Below are positions 14,441-26,338 of a stretch of DNA of 64,000 nucleotides, one piece after another. The notes under the pieces were generated by a model. The model saw nothing but the letters and a program-made list of their open reading frames with translations. It had not been told where the DNA came from and searched no databases. Where the stretch lies: NCBI RefSeq assembly GCF_021730395.1, contig NC_069370.1, positions 70,139,501 to 70,203,500 on the forward strand. Direction: 5' to 3'. How positions within the stretch are numbered: the stretch's first letter is position 1; the number at the start of each line of letters is the position of its first letter. This stretch comes from Mercenaria mercenaria. Lineage: Eukaryota; Mollusca; Bivalvia; Venerida; Veneridae. The translations under genes were made by a program, and so were the position numbers.

Positions 14441-14777
14441 AATTTATGTATTTTTAATGGTTTTAACCAAATAATATTCGGTTTGTCCGCGCAACGTCAC
14501 GTATATCGCATCATGACGTAATAATGTCGTGACGTCAGGATATTTTTGTAGAAAATCTGTAAGTAGTTTTATTACTAGGGCAGATAATTCAAGATCAAGC
14601 CTAGGTACCTATGATTTTAATACATATTTTCGTTTACTCTCTGTCAGTTCACACAGTTTAAAGATATTCTGACCGTAGGAAATTTTTTGCCTATATACAT
14701 ATAGAAAACTGCCCGATATGTCATTGTCCGCAACTTAACACTGCAAACGTACTTTGAGCGTAACAAGAAAAAAAAAA

Positions 14778-15836
14778 ACAAGAGGGTCATGATGACCCTG
14801 GATCGCTCACCTGAATAATGTGAGCTACATTGACAAGTGTAAGAGATCAGGTAAGAAAGTCAAATGTAAGTAGGCATTGAAATCTTTTCCCAGTTGTGTG
14901 AACATGTTTCAAATGTCAAACTGATGCTAAAATATTAAGAAAGTAGGTCAGTAGGTCACATTTATGTTTAAGCTGTACATGTCATCCAAATTTCAAGGCT
15001 GTATCTAGAAAAAACAAGAAAGTAGGTCAGTAGGTCAAGGTCACAGTTAGGTGATCCCTAATCCCTACTACACAATGTTACATACCAAATATCAAAGGCC
15101 TAGGCCTTGAACTTTCAGACAAGAATATTTTTTTAAAAAGTCCTATATAAGTCTATGTTAAACTTGGGCCCCCCAGGACAGGGCCTCTTTTCGCCCCAGG
15201 GGCATAATTTGAGCAATTTCGGTAGAGGACCACTAGGCAATGCTACAAACCCAGTATCAAAAGTCTAGGCCTTGCAGTTTCAGGCAAGAATTTTTTTCCT
15301 ATATAAGTCTATGTAAAACTTGGGACCCCCTGGGTGGGGCTTCCTTTCAACTCAGGAGCATAATTTGAATGATCTTGGTAGGGGACCAATAGGCAATGCT
15401 ACATACCAAATATCAAAAGCCTAGGCCTTGCAGTTTCAGACAAGAAGGGTTTTAAAGTTTTTTTTTCTATTTAAGTCTATGTAAAATTTAGGACCCCCGG
15501 GGCGGGACCTCTTTTCACCCCAGGTGCATAATTTGAATCATTTTCATAGAGGACCATTAGATGATGTCACATGTCAAATATCAAGGCTTTACGCCTTGCG
15601 GTTTTGGACAAGAAGATTTTTAAAAGTTTTTCCTTTCGGTTGCCATGGCAACCAGAGCTCTGTGCGGAATTCAATTCTTTGAACAATTTTTAAAGGGAGC
15701 CACCCAAGGACCTTTCCTGTGATGTTTGGTGTAAATGTGCCAAGTGTTTTTTAGGAAGAAGATTTTTTTTTAGAAAATGTTGACGGACGCACGACGCACG
15801 ACGGACGATGGACATTGAGCGCACAGGTGAGCTAAT
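14778..15836 (+). mobile_element. Tandem-cored non-autonomous element (pearl/HINE-like)
   Basis: It starts with ACAAG followed by a short palindrome (AGGGTCATGATGACCCT), then GCTCACCTG at 14805-14813, which is repeated inverted as CAGGTGAGC at 15824-15832. The core has about four diverged units of roughly 160 bp; the phrase 'cctaggccttgcagtttcag' or a variant recurs near 15100, 15264, 15420 and 15589. The 3' part is a GACGGACGCACGACG simple repeat. The plan resembles bivalve 'pearl'-type elements, which others have linked to Helentron-derived elements. That link is recalled, not tested. Confidence 0.6.
14940..15620 (+). repeat. Tandem core of about 160-bp units
   Basis: Four diverged units with spacings of about 156-169 bp, each with a 'tatataagtctatgtaaaac' type segment and a 'cataatttga' segment. 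They form the core of the surrounding element. Confidence 0.6.
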
Positions 15837-17980
15837 AACTTTTAAGCATGTAAACAAATCCATAGTGAGCTATTCCTCTTACTATGACTATAAAAAAAAA
15901 TAGTGCGATCAGACTTTAAAAAAGTTAATAGGAGTTCTGGTGTTGCTGCAGCGGTATACACAATCCCTTCTTGTAAAATGGTTGATTTAGGACAACATAA
16001 ATTTCTCCTTGGGTTCTTCACTTATGCACATGAATATTTACAATATACGATACACGATATAAAAGCACACATGATTTTTTTTATCTAAAAGTATCTTCCA
16101 AAAAATTTCAGACAAAATTAAAAGGATAAGGTACATTTATAGCAAAATTTCAGCAAAACACAAACCACTTATTTTGAATTTACAGACAGAAAAACAACAA
16201 GACGTTTGAAGTTTTCCCAGGCACTGGAGGATATGTCTGTAACTCGATTGAGCATTTTTAACTATTCTATCCATCCATAACTTGAAAGAACATCGTGTAG
16301 AACTTGGCAGTTGGCCAAGGGATTTCTGTCTGGGGGGCTAAGTATTTTCACAGTATGGTTGCAATAAACATTGCGAAGTCAGTCTACCTTATACCTGTAT
16401 CAATAAGTGAGTAGAGGAAACAGTGCAACTACATTATTATCAAACTTTTATTTTATAAATATTTGATAACTTTAAAATTTATTATATTTTGGCGCTTTTT
16501 ATAAAAAGAAAATTTTTTGTTGTACAAAAATAATAATGAACTAGGTTAACATGTTTCAGGAAGAACAGCAAGTTTTTAATTTTCAAGATCTGTCTGGTTT
16601 GTTAACAATTTTTAAGCCTTAGATGTAAAAAAGAATGTCATCTTCATTCACATTAAATTCAAATCATAATCTGGTGAACATTTGTTTGAGATGTGCACTA
16701 GAGTTTTAAGAAAAATGTGACATACACATCTAAATTTTTATTGTACTGTTTTCTGAAAATTGTAAAGAAATTTTGTCTAAGATAGAAAACCCTATGTGCA
16801 TTTAAATGTTATAAGATAAACTGAAAATCAAATATAGGCGAAACAAAATATTTTGATTTTATCCCCTTATGTTATATACCAACAGCTGCGCCTTAATACA
16901 TATACGTCCCTGGCAAAGCATTTCAAAGATAAAAAAAACATATATTAACAGTACGTGAATTGCCTTGTTTCTCCCGTTAAAACATGGGCGGATCAAGTGA
17001 AAAAAAGTAGCTTTTATGCAAGAAATTGAATTGTTTCAATCTTCTGATCAGCCAACCACACGACAGTACGACATGCCAGAAACAAGCCACTATACATAGA
17101 AAGGCATTATGAAAGTTTGAAATATAACAATTTTCAAATTGAGGCTCGAAATACAATGAAAAAAGAAAGAAACAACTGTTCTTCGTCGGAACTTCGTACT
17201 TCTTTTTTATATTAGCTTCGTAACTGTATATTTCTAGACACTTGATGATATTTGTGTTACCAGCAACGTATAGTCCATAAGATTTTCTGTTCATCTTTAT
17301 AAAAATAGAGTCTAAGACTCTATTTTTTATGTTCTCTTGCAATTGGTTTATTTTTATTAACTGCTTATCGTTATAAAAAGCCTTTCGTTCAGAAAGGATG
17401 TGTAAAGAATACAGAAAAACATCAAATTTATAGAACACAGAACATTTACCCTCTAAATTTTATGATAAATTCCCCGAAAAACAATGATTTGCTAAAATAA
17501 AGAAAGTTTTCAATCTGAACTGTCAATGTCTGTATCATTAACTTGTCTGCTTGTCAGTAAAAAGGGAAATAACATTTATAGTCTAACATGCGCTATATTC
17601 TACCGGAGTTACTTCTCCATCAAAGATTACGTGGGAACAATGTAGACGTCTAGTCGAGCGCGCTCGTCCGTGGTAAGACATAAACCTAAAAATAAAAAGT
17701 ATTATTTTAGTATAAATGTCATCAACTTTATCTTTACTGTTGAGTTTAATAAATTCAGCAACAACTTACAACCACAACACAAACCAATAAGAACTCGTAT
17801 GCAAGATTTGACATTTTTATTTTTGCAACATTTAAAGAACAAAGCATTTGGTGCTATTCCAATACCGGGTATTAGAATATCACTGAATATTGCGAAGAAA
17901 AAGTTTATGTTGAGGAAAACAACTATTGATAGAAGAGGTTATATCTTATTTCAATTTCTTAAAAAATACTCACTGGTAAC
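15837..17980. other. Intergenic, no convincing gene
   Basis: Ordinary AT-rich sequence. The longest open frames are a minus-strand one of 153 codons (16977-17438) and a plus-strand one of 104 codons (17670-17984). Neither shows a domain, signal peptide or homology I recognise, and no splice structure ties them to neighbours. The 153-codon frame is the only one long enough to deserve a transcript check. Confidence 0.35.
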
Positions 17981-18088
17981 CTGAATTGTCGTGAAAATTG
18001 TCCTTTTAAAGCAACACAATGATTAAACGCAGAAAAATGTTAAATGAAGTTCAGAAGACAATAATCAAAATCACAAGAAAAATATAAT

Positions 18089-18404
18089 TCAAACATCAAA
18101 TTCTCTGTCACTCTCATTTTCTAACAAATGATTTTTATCCGGCAGTGAAATTCTAACATCATCCTCATCACGTGCATACACTGCAGCATAATCACCTCCA
18201 CTATCACCTCGAGCAGCTTTCCGCTTAAGCTTCCGACGCCGCCGTCTCCGTATGACAAAGAAAATGATCAACATTAGAGCTAGCGCCCCAACTGTTGATA
18301 CCACGACGATAAACAAGATCTTTGCCAAGGATGTCCCGCATTTTAAATCTTCCGGTGCCATTTCGAGAAGATTATTGTTCCTTACATTTGACGGGCTTTC
18401 GCAC
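18089..18404 (-). CDS. LRR-TM gene 1, terminal exon (LRRCT end, membrane helix, tail)
   Basis: The acceptor TTGTTTCAG precedes 18404. The exon supplies the last two LRRCT cysteines, a membrane helix of about 23 residues, a basic stop-transfer run and an acidic cytoplasmic tail. Tail motifs shared with the paralogue are GGDYxxVY (a YxxV sorting-type motif), DKNHLL (DxxxLL dileucine type) and the end REFDV, whose F-x-V fits a class II PDZ ligand. These motif roles are inferred from pattern only. Confidence 0.9.
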
Positions 18405-21400
18405 CTGAAACAAGATGAACAATATTTGATAAAATAAAGTTCTTTTTAAAGTTCTTTAAAGAAATAAAATCGTATTTTATGATATACTAGTAGAATATAT
18501 TGAATAGAGATCGGATATAGCTTTTGCCCCCCCCCCCCCCCCCCCCCCTCCGACCACCCCGCAAAAATGTTAAACCTGAAAGTGTCTAAATGGAGTAAAT
18601 TCCAAGTTTTCTTTCATAAAGAGATATTATTCTATCAAGCTGCAGGCATAAATTTTCTATTTATTCACATGCATTTCACATAAATTGCTGGTGTCTTTAT
18701 TTTAATCGCAAAATTTACTAATATTTTAAATCGACTTGTTCTGATTTATTCAATCTATTAGAATATTCACACTGAAATTGAATACTAAAAATCTGTATCA
18801 CATGAGTAAACAACACATATTGATAGAAGAATTAAAATGTCTATTTCAATTTTCTAATAAAATTCACTCACTGGAACCGAACTTTCCGTAAAATATTGCC
18901 TTTTGACAGCAAACAATATGATTAAAATGTAAGAAAATACAATTAGAATAGAGTTCATAAGACCATAATAAAATCTACAAGAAAAACTCTTAATTACAAA
19001 CATCAATATTGCTTCCTTCATCTCATTTATCTACAATATAGTTTTTATCCGCGTGAATTCTACATATACATCTTACATTACAGTGCATTACTCTGCAGCT
19101 AATCACCTACCACTATCACTCGAATGAGTTTCCCCTTCACGTCTCCGTATACAATTAATGATATTAGAGCTGCCCCCAACTATTGATACACTTACATGAA
19201 ATAGACTCCTTGTCTAAGGATTCGCATTTTAATATACTTCCCTCGGTTACCATTTCGATAAGATTATTGTTCCCTTACAGTTACCTTTCGCTACTGAAAC
19301 AAGATTGCAAGTCTATTATGATTACAAATATATCAAGTCTTTTAAAGTTCTTAAGAATATAAATTCCTATTAGTCTACATATAAAATATACTGAATAAGA
19401 GTTCCGTATAGTTACTTATCACCTACCTAATACCACCCCTGTCAAAAGTTAAACTAACAATGTCTACATGAAGTAAAGTTCCTAAGTTTCTTATAAAGAT
19501 TTATCTATCAATACGCTGCAGGCATAAATTTATCTATTTAATTCACATGGCATTTCACTTAAATTGCTTATCTATTTAATCGACAATAGAGTACCTATTT
19601 ATTTTAAAAGTTGACTTTTTTGATTTATATCTAATTATAATTTTCAAATATGAGTTTTTGCATATTCTAAACAATCTGTATCAGAAATATGAGCTTCTAT
19701 CAGCATTTATATTTGACTGAAATAGATTAATAATTGATTCATAAGTCTTCCTTGTTTTTCTCTACGATGATTACTTTTCGCCGCAAGACTTTCGTAATCT
19801 ATAATTATTTTGCCCTTACAGTCTATTCATATATTATCAATTTACATGAATAAGTTTTCCCTTCAAGTCTAACTTTATACAATCTTACATGAATATAGAG
19901 CTTTTCCCATTCAAGTCTACCATTATAAAATCTTACATGAATACAGAGCTTTCCCTGTCAAGTTTAACATTATACAGTCTTACATGAATATAGAGCTTTC
20001 CCCTTCAAGTCTACCATTATAAAATCTTACATGAATACAGAGCTTTCCCTTCAAGTCTAACATTATACAATCTTACATGAATATAGAGCTTTCCCCTTCA
20101 AGTCTACCATTATGCAATCTTACATGAATATAGTTTTTTTCCCCTTCAAGTCTACCATTATACAGTCTTACATGAATACAGAGCTTCCTCTGTCAAGTCT
20201 ACCATTATACAATCTTACATGAATATAGAGCTTTCCCCTTCAAGTCTACCATTATACAATCTTACATGAATATAGAGCTTTCCCCTTCAAGTCTACCATT
20301 ATGCAATCTTACATGAATATAGTTTTTTTCCCCTTCAAGTCTACCATTATACAATCTTACATGAATACAGAGCTTTCCCTGTCAAGTCTACCATTATACA
20401 ATCTTACATGAATATAGAGCTTTCCCCTTCAAGTCTATCATTATGCAATCTTACATGAATATAGTTTTTTCCCCTTCAAGTCTACCATTATACAATCTTA
20501 CATGAATATAGAGCTTTCCCCTTCAAGTCTACCATTATACAGTCTTACATGAATATAGAGTTTTCCCCTTCAAGTCTACCATTATGCAATCTTACAGGAA
20601 TATTTTTTTTCCTTCAAGTCTACCATTATACAGTCTTACATGAATACAGAGCTTTCCCTGTCAAGTCTACCATTATACAATCTTACATGAATATAGGGGT
20701 TTCCCCTTCAAGTCTATCATTATGCAATCTTACAGGAATATATTTTTTTTCCCTTCAAGTCTACCATTATAAAGTCTTACATGAATACAGAGCTTCCTCT
20801 GTCAAGTCTAACATTATACAATCTTACATGAATATAGAGTTTTCCCCTTCAAGTCTACCATTATGCAATCTTACATGAATATATTTTTTTTCCTTCAAGT
20901 CTACCATTATACAGTCTTACATGAATACAGAGCTTTCCCTGTCAAGTCTACCATTATACAATCTTACATGAATATAGGGGTTTCCCCTTCAAGTCTATCA
21001 TTATATACTCTTACATGAATATAGAGTTTTCACTTTCGGATCTACCATTATACAATCTTACATGAATATGGGGGTTTCCCCTTCAAGTCTACCATTATAC
21101 GACCTTACATGAATATAGAGTGTTCCCCTTCAAGTTTTCCCCTTCAAGTCTACCATTATACAATTTTACATGAATATAGGTGTTTCCCCTTCAAGTCTAC
21201 CATTATGCAATCTTACATGAGTGTGCTAGTATAGGCTATGCACTTAAAGTCTAGCGCTGTTCAATCTTACATGAATGTATATTTTCCCCTTCAAGTGTAC
21301 CATAATGAAATCTTACATAAATTTATAGTTTTCCCCTTAAAGTCTACCGTTATTCAATATTACATGATAGTATATTCTTCTACCTTCAAGTCTACTGTTA

Positions 21401-24400
21401 TTCAATCTTACATGGATGTATAGTGTTTCCCCTTCAAGTCTACCATTATGCAATCTTACATGAATGTATAAGTTTTCCTCTTCATGTCCACCATTATGTA
21501 ATCTTGCATGAATGTATAGTTTTTTTTCCCATTCAAGTCTACCATAATGAAATTTTACATGAATATATAGTTTTTCTCCTACATGTCCACCATTATGCAA
21601 TCTTACATGAATGTATAGTTTTTTCCTTGTTCATGTATACAACCCCTTCAAGTCTACCGTTATTCAATCGTACAAGAATAATAGATATTTTTCTCCTTCA
21701 AGTCTACCGTTATACAATGTTGATGAATGTATAGTTTTTCCCCTTCAAGTCTACAGTTATTCCAGCTTACATGAATATATAGTTTTCCCCCTTCACGTCT
21801 ACCACCCCTTCAAGTCTACCATTATGCAATCTTGCATGAATGTACAGTTTTTCCCCTTCATGCACACCATAATGAAATATTACATGAATATATAGTTTTT
21901 CTCCTTCAAGTCTACAGTTATTCATTATTACATGAATGTATAGCTTCTCTCCTTCAAGTCTTCCTTTATTCAACATTACATGAATTATTAGTTTTTCCCC
22001 TTCAAGTCTTCCTCTGTTCAATATTATAAGAATGTATAATTGTTCTCCTTCAATTCTTTCTTGATTCGATATTACATGAATGTATAGTTTTCCCCTTCGA
22101 GTCTACCATTATGCAATCTTACATGAATGTATAGTTTTCTCCTTCAAGTAAACCTTTATTCAGTATTACATGTTTCCCCTTCGAGTTACCATTATACAAT
22201 CTTACATGAATGTATAGTTTTTCTCCTTCCATTCTACCTTTATTCAATATTACATGAATATATAGTGTTTCCCCTTCAAGTCTACCATTATACAATCTTA
22301 CATGAATTTATAGTTTTTCTCCTTTAAGTCTACCTTTATCTAATATTACATCGATATATAGTTTGCCCCCTTCAAGTCTACAGGTATGCACTCTTAGATT
22401 GAATATTTAGTTTCCCCCCTTCAAGTTTACCGTTATATTACATGAAAGTATTTTTTTTCTTTCGAGTATAAAGTTATGCAATCTTACATGAATGTATAGT
22501 TTTCCGCTTCAAGTCTATTACTTTGCAATTTTACATGAATGTATAGCTTTTCACCTTTAAGTCTACTGTAATTCAATCTTATACGAATGTATAGGTATCC
22601 CCCTTCTATTGTATCATTATTAAATCTTTCATGAATATATAGTTTTTCCCCTTCAAATCTTCCGTTATTCAATCTTACATGAATGTATAGTTTTTCCCCT
22701 TCAAGTCATAGTCATCTGAACGGATCCACCTCATCTTGCAGTCACATTTCAGTTTGTTGTTAGACATGTCTATCACTTGAAGAGAATCTAGGTCATCTAG
22801 TGGTAAACTCTCTGCATCGAATCGCTTTATGTCGTTGTTTCTGTTTAATAATTATACAACAACAGAACACACATAAATAATAATAAAAGGGAAAAAATTA
22901 AACCAAATTGTATAGCGGCTAGGAAATGTATCAGTTTTATCTATGGAGAAAGGGGGTTGTTCGTTAAATAAAATGCAAACCAGACACGGGAAGACTTTTT
23001 TAAACGTTAGCTGTTGAAGCTTGTGGACAAGTATCGGAGATGAAATAGTGCATTAATTTGACACGGTCTAAAGAAGCAAATATCTTAGATAAAAAACAAT
23101 GAACGGACCACGGAAAACGTAACAGACAAATTACAGATTGTTTGAAAACAAAGCAGCATTACCCTATACGAAAGTAATAAATGATAGAATAGCAAATGAC
23201 TGGTCAACTTCAGGCTTACCACAGAGACAAACAGCCGAGAAATTTGGTTTTAAGTCACAACGACCTAAGATTAAATGTACAGAATAATATAATAACATAA
23301 ACGTATTTTATTCAGAAAACACACAAAGTCCCCAAACAAATTCTTACTGTATTTAGCTAGGAAATTTGCATTTAATAATCAGAAGGCCGGTGGTTATGAT
23401 AAAATACTTTAAAAAAAAGACAAGGATGAATATTCCCGCAGAAGAAGCCGCCACTAAGAACGAAATCCATCAAATCGCAGCCCTTCATTCATTTAACATT
23501 TATTTATGACAAAAAGGAGTACGTTGAAGAAAAGTGCTTAACATTGGTTGCCTCATTTAACCATTAAACACTTTTGAACCACCGAGATACACTTACAAGG
23601 GAGATACTCCATCGCGATTTTTTTTTTATTACCTTTCCAAAAAGTGAACCACTTGTAGTGTTTATACAAAAATAACAGACAAATTGTTTACAAAATGTAT
23701 GTAAAATGTTTAAACGCTTATCGCTCTTTTGTTTGTATCTTTGATATCCATCTATTAACTGTGCATAAACATATACGTTTATCAGTAGGTAAAGCCGAGT
23801 ACGTGAAGTCCAAACGCCATTTTGTTTTAAATAAACGGATTAAACGGATTCTGTATCAGTCAGTAAAGTACGGTCCATGACTTATTAACTAAACCTGTAT
23901 TCATTCGTTCTAAATCAATTAATGATGCACGGTTTATAACTGACTTGCTATAACCTGTATTCATCCGTTTTAAATCAATTAATAATGCACGTTCTATAAC
24001 TGACTTGCTATAACCTGTATTTATCAAAGTTATATGCAAGAAATTTGGACTAGGATGCAAAATTGTAACAATCCTCTTGGTGAAATTACATTTTAAAAAC
24101 AAAACAAATGTATATTGATGATTCGAATGCATTAAAACATTGAAAAATGCAAACTTAATACTAGTAACTGCATATTTTCCCATAAATTCTTGATACTTTA
24201 AACAAAATCCTTGCTAACCTTTATCCTGCTAAATTTCTATAATGATCTTGACCATATTTCAAATTGGACATTACCATTAACTGTTAAAGGGGTACTTACC
24301 AAACAGATACTGACTAAATGGCGAACAGTGCAGATCTTGATCTGACTTTACAGATGTGCAGGCTTATCATGATCTGCACTGGTCGCAAAGGCAGAATCAA

Positions 24401-25681
24401 TCGTGTCCAGCATAATAAGGGTTAAAGTCTAAATATATGTTACAGTACTGAAATGCAGACAGATAAAGGGTATGCTCATTGAAAGACACAAGTTTACCTC
24501 AGGTACAGTTTTTGTAAACTATCTGTGAAGTCGATAAGGTCATCTCTAATTGCAATCCTTTCCATTCCATTATTGTCCAGTATCCATATAATCAGCTCCG
24601 GCATGTGCGGCACCTGTTCCAACACTGTGATTCTATTATGACTCATGTCTAAAGTTTGTAGGTTCACGAGCATACGGAACGAGTCGCTCTTAAAGTTCTG
24701 CAGCTTGTTCCAGCTTAGATCCAGGTGTTCCAGCGATGGTAGGTCGAGGGAACCAGCTTCCAGCTCGCTGATTTCACAGTGAGATAAATCAAAGTACCGT
24801 ACAGCTGGAAGTTCCATGAATGTAAACGTGTCTTTCTTTATATGTCTAATAGGATTTTTCTCTAAGATCAAGTATTGTAATTTTTTTAAATCGTAAAACA
24901 TGCTTTCATCTAAGTCAGGTCCAAATATAAGATTATTTGACAAATCGAGAGTAACAAGATTTGTGAGAAGTTTAAAGGCATCCTTTTTAACAATATATAT
25001 TTGGTTATTTGATAAATTCAGTTTTGACAACGAAGAACTTAATGTAGGATAATTAAGAAAACTGATATTACTTATATGATTGTTTGATAAATCTAATGTT
25101 TCCATGTAGGACGGAATATGTTCTCCGCCTGGAATCTCCAGCAAACCAACACCACTACAGTTAAAAGTATGGTCAGGATTGTCACATTTTCCATATATAC
25201 TTTCCGTCGTTTCTATGGACACAAAAGAAGAAACAGACAAGATGATGAGCACTATCGTTGAAGAAGAGCTTGAAGATGCCATTTTAAGCAGACAGTTACT
25301 GAAATGAAAGGAACAAAACACAGTAACTCCGATGTCATCGGTACATATCAAAGATATTTTCTGTATGCAGAGCTATAAACTATGTAGCTATGGCATCTAT
25401 GGCATTTGAAAGATACTAAATTAGAGGATGCGTAGTGAGTAACTATCTATGATCATCACCAATCTCCTTGTCCTTGTTCATATTTATATATATTTTAAAA
25501 GAATGTCATTTATAGCGTAACAAAACTCATCTAGTTTTTAAATTCTTTTTTTACAAATAAAATCAAATCTTTTGATTGTTTTATCTAAAATAACGACGTT
25601 TGTATAAAGAACTGTAACACTTCTTATTTTGCGAGCAGAAATTCAGCTGAATGGGAACATTTTAAAAAATAAAAACTTACC
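18089..25681 (-). CDS. LRR-TM gene 1: leucine-rich-repeat transmembrane protein, 4 exons
   Basis: A single-pass surface protein of 420 residues. The exons read on the minus strand are: a 5' untranslated exon ending at 25681 (donor CAG|GTAAGT), 25298-24498, 22840-22679 and 18404-18089. The ATG at 25282 is chosen over one further upstream (25351) because a TTTCATTTCAG acceptor lies between them. The protein has a signal peptide (about residues 1-25), an LRRNT-like cysteine pair, about ten LRRs of LDLSNN type, an LRRCT cap (CDCKMRW followed by two further cysteines), one membrane helix (about 345-367), a run of basic residues (RRRRRRKLKRK) and a tail of about 53 residues ending REFDV. Coding length sums to 1263 nt. 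Such LRR proteins act as adhesion molecules or receptors; the ligand is unknown. The last intron (22678-18405) carries the minisatellite. A full paralogue lies at 30033-34461. Confidence 0.9.
18527..18548. repeat. Poly-C tract (22 C)
   Basis: Uninterrupted run of 22 C in the last intron of LRR-TM gene 1, just upstream of the terminal exon in transcript direction (G-run on the transcribed sense). Confidence 0.9.
18890..19850 (-). pseudogene. Scrambled second copy of the LRR-TM gene 1 terminal exon region
   Basis: About 900 bp follow 17.93-18.88 kb in order (shared landmarks include GCTGCAGGCATAAATTT, CCATTTCGA.AAGATTATTGTT and the ACTGAAACAAGAT acceptor area). The copy is riddled with changes that turn local sequence into pieces of the neighbouring minisatellite, such as 'gagtttccccttca.gtct' and 'cttacatgaa.ataga'. 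It cannot encode the exon. Either a tandem exon duplication has been overwritten by array sequence, or the assembly consensus has blended two sources; I lean to the second. It lies inside the last intron. Confidence 0.65.
19840..22676 (-). repeat. Minisatellite of about 47-bp units derived from an exon-intron boundary
   Basis: About 60 units. Read on the minus strand each unit is GACTTGAAGGGGAAA, then about 13 nt ending ATTCAT, then GTAAGATTG and TATAATGGTA: 28 nt matching the end of LRR-TM gene 1 exon 3 plus 19 nt of intron. Each unit therefore holds a copy of the 5' splice site. Units at 19.9-21.0 kb are very similar and show a three-unit pattern; those at 21.2-22.6 kb, next to the exon, are more diverged. 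A 47-nt unit is not a multiple of three, so the array is not itself coding. The paralogue has no such array. Confidence 0.93.
22679..22840 (-). CDS. LRR-TM gene 1, exon 3 (last LRRs and LRRCT start)
   Basis: 162 nt between the acceptor ATTATTAAACAG and the donor CAT|GTAAGATTG. It encodes the last LRRs (ends VIDMSNNKLKCDC) and the start of the LRRCT cap, ending in GKNYTF plus two bases. The last 28 nt together with the donor are the template of the adjacent minisatellite. The paralogous exon is 159 nt with identical phases. Confidence 0.88.
23886..24020. repeat. Short tandem duplication, about 62-bp unit
   Basis: CCTGTATTCAT recurs about 62 bp apart (near 23892 and 23954) and starts a third partial copy near 24014. 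It lies within intron 2 of LRR-TM gene 1. Confidence 0.7.
24213..24426 (+). mobile_element. Short MITE with internal hairpin
   Basis: Ends are AACCTTTATCCTGCT and, inverted, AGCATAATAAGGGTT. The inside contains the inverted pair CAGTGCAGATCTTGATCT and ATCATGATCTGCACTG. A second, partial copy in the other orientation closes the window at 63936-64000. It lies in intron 2 of LRR-TM gene 1. Confidence 0.7.
24498..25298 (-). CDS. LRR-TM gene 1, exon 2 (signal peptide and LRRs)
   Basis: Starts after the acceptor TTTCATTTCAG and carries the ATG at 25282-25280. It encodes the signal peptide, the GKC..NCSG amino cap and about eight LRRs, and ends in LYL plus two bases of an arginine codon at the donor GAG|GTAAAC. 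It leaves 2 nt of a codon to exon 3, the same phase as in the paralogue. Confidence 0.9.
25299..25681 (-). promoter_or_regulatory. 5' UTR exon donor and first intron of LRR-TM gene 1
   Basis: CAG|GTAAGT at 25681/25680 is a near-perfect 5' splice site and pairs with the acceptor before 25298. The paralogue has the same arrangement (CAG|GTAAGA at 34461). The transcription start is not visible, and no TATA box is clear. Confidence 0.65.
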
Positions 25682-26336
25682 TGATCACGTGAAATCATTA
25701 ACACACACATATTTTAGATGTTGAAGATGACAATGGTCCTCGACATCACATTTCATTCGCATTTGTCATAAATTTGGGTGAGGCCCGTCAATAAAATTGT
25801 TTTTGTTCTTTTTTTATATCGACATCAATTTAACAAAGACAGTGGAATATCATTCGAACGGTTTGGAATTAAAGAGAAAAATTTAGTTAATTAAAAACTG
25901 TCTTTAATTACAGTTAGTGATATATAGTGAAACGATTTTGATGAATAACACAACAGATTTTAAATCCCTGTTGAAGGGCATCACTTTGTTATCATGGTCA
26001 AAGTTTGAGCACATAGATAACCGGTTATAACCAGAGATAAAAAGTGATTTTGAAGATAAATGTTTATCTACCTCGTTATGCCTTTACAATGATTAAAAAT
26101 AACATCAATTTGTATACTATTGTAATCGTTTTTAAATGGTATCTGTTTTATTCTAAACTAAGGACACCACATCACCTTTTCTGCCTACTGCTTTATATAT
26201 GGGGATTAAATTGTATTTTTATGGTATTTGCATTGGCTTAGGTTTGATGATGTAGTTGTTTTAATTTGCTTTACCCATTCTACTTTAGAATTCATTCGAA
26301 GGGCATTCTAGTAGATACTATTTGCTCCATACATCT
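25682..26336. other. Upstream region of LRR-TM gene 1
   Basis: AT-rich, with no repeats recognised. It presumably includes the 5' UTR exon and promoter of the minus-strand gene, but no core promoter element stands out. Confidence 0.35.
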
Positions 26337-26338
26337 TA

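Noticed and set aside
16977-17984. Open frames of 153 (minus) and 104 (plus) codons as genes
   Set aside because: No recognisable domain, no splice structure, lysine/phenylalanine-rich composition expected of AT-rich DNA.
22127-22327. A possible lncRNA or antisense gene over the array
   Set aside because: No promoter, splice or polyadenylation evidence; only repeat sequence.
20549-22672. Many open frames of 60-109 codons on both strands with repeated peptides such as LEGEKLYIHV
   Set aside because: They are translations of the 47-bp minisatellite. The unit is not a multiple of three, so frames rotate, and the array lies in an intron.
19840-22676. CRISPR-like array
   Set aside because: Units are head-to-tail without unique spacers, in a eukaryotic intron, and derived from an exon boundary.
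25283-25351. Upstream ATG at 25351 as the start of LRR-TM gene 1
   Set aside because: A TTTCATTTCAG acceptor lies between it and the ATG at 25282, the paralogue has the same arrangement, and the signal peptide begins at the later ATG.
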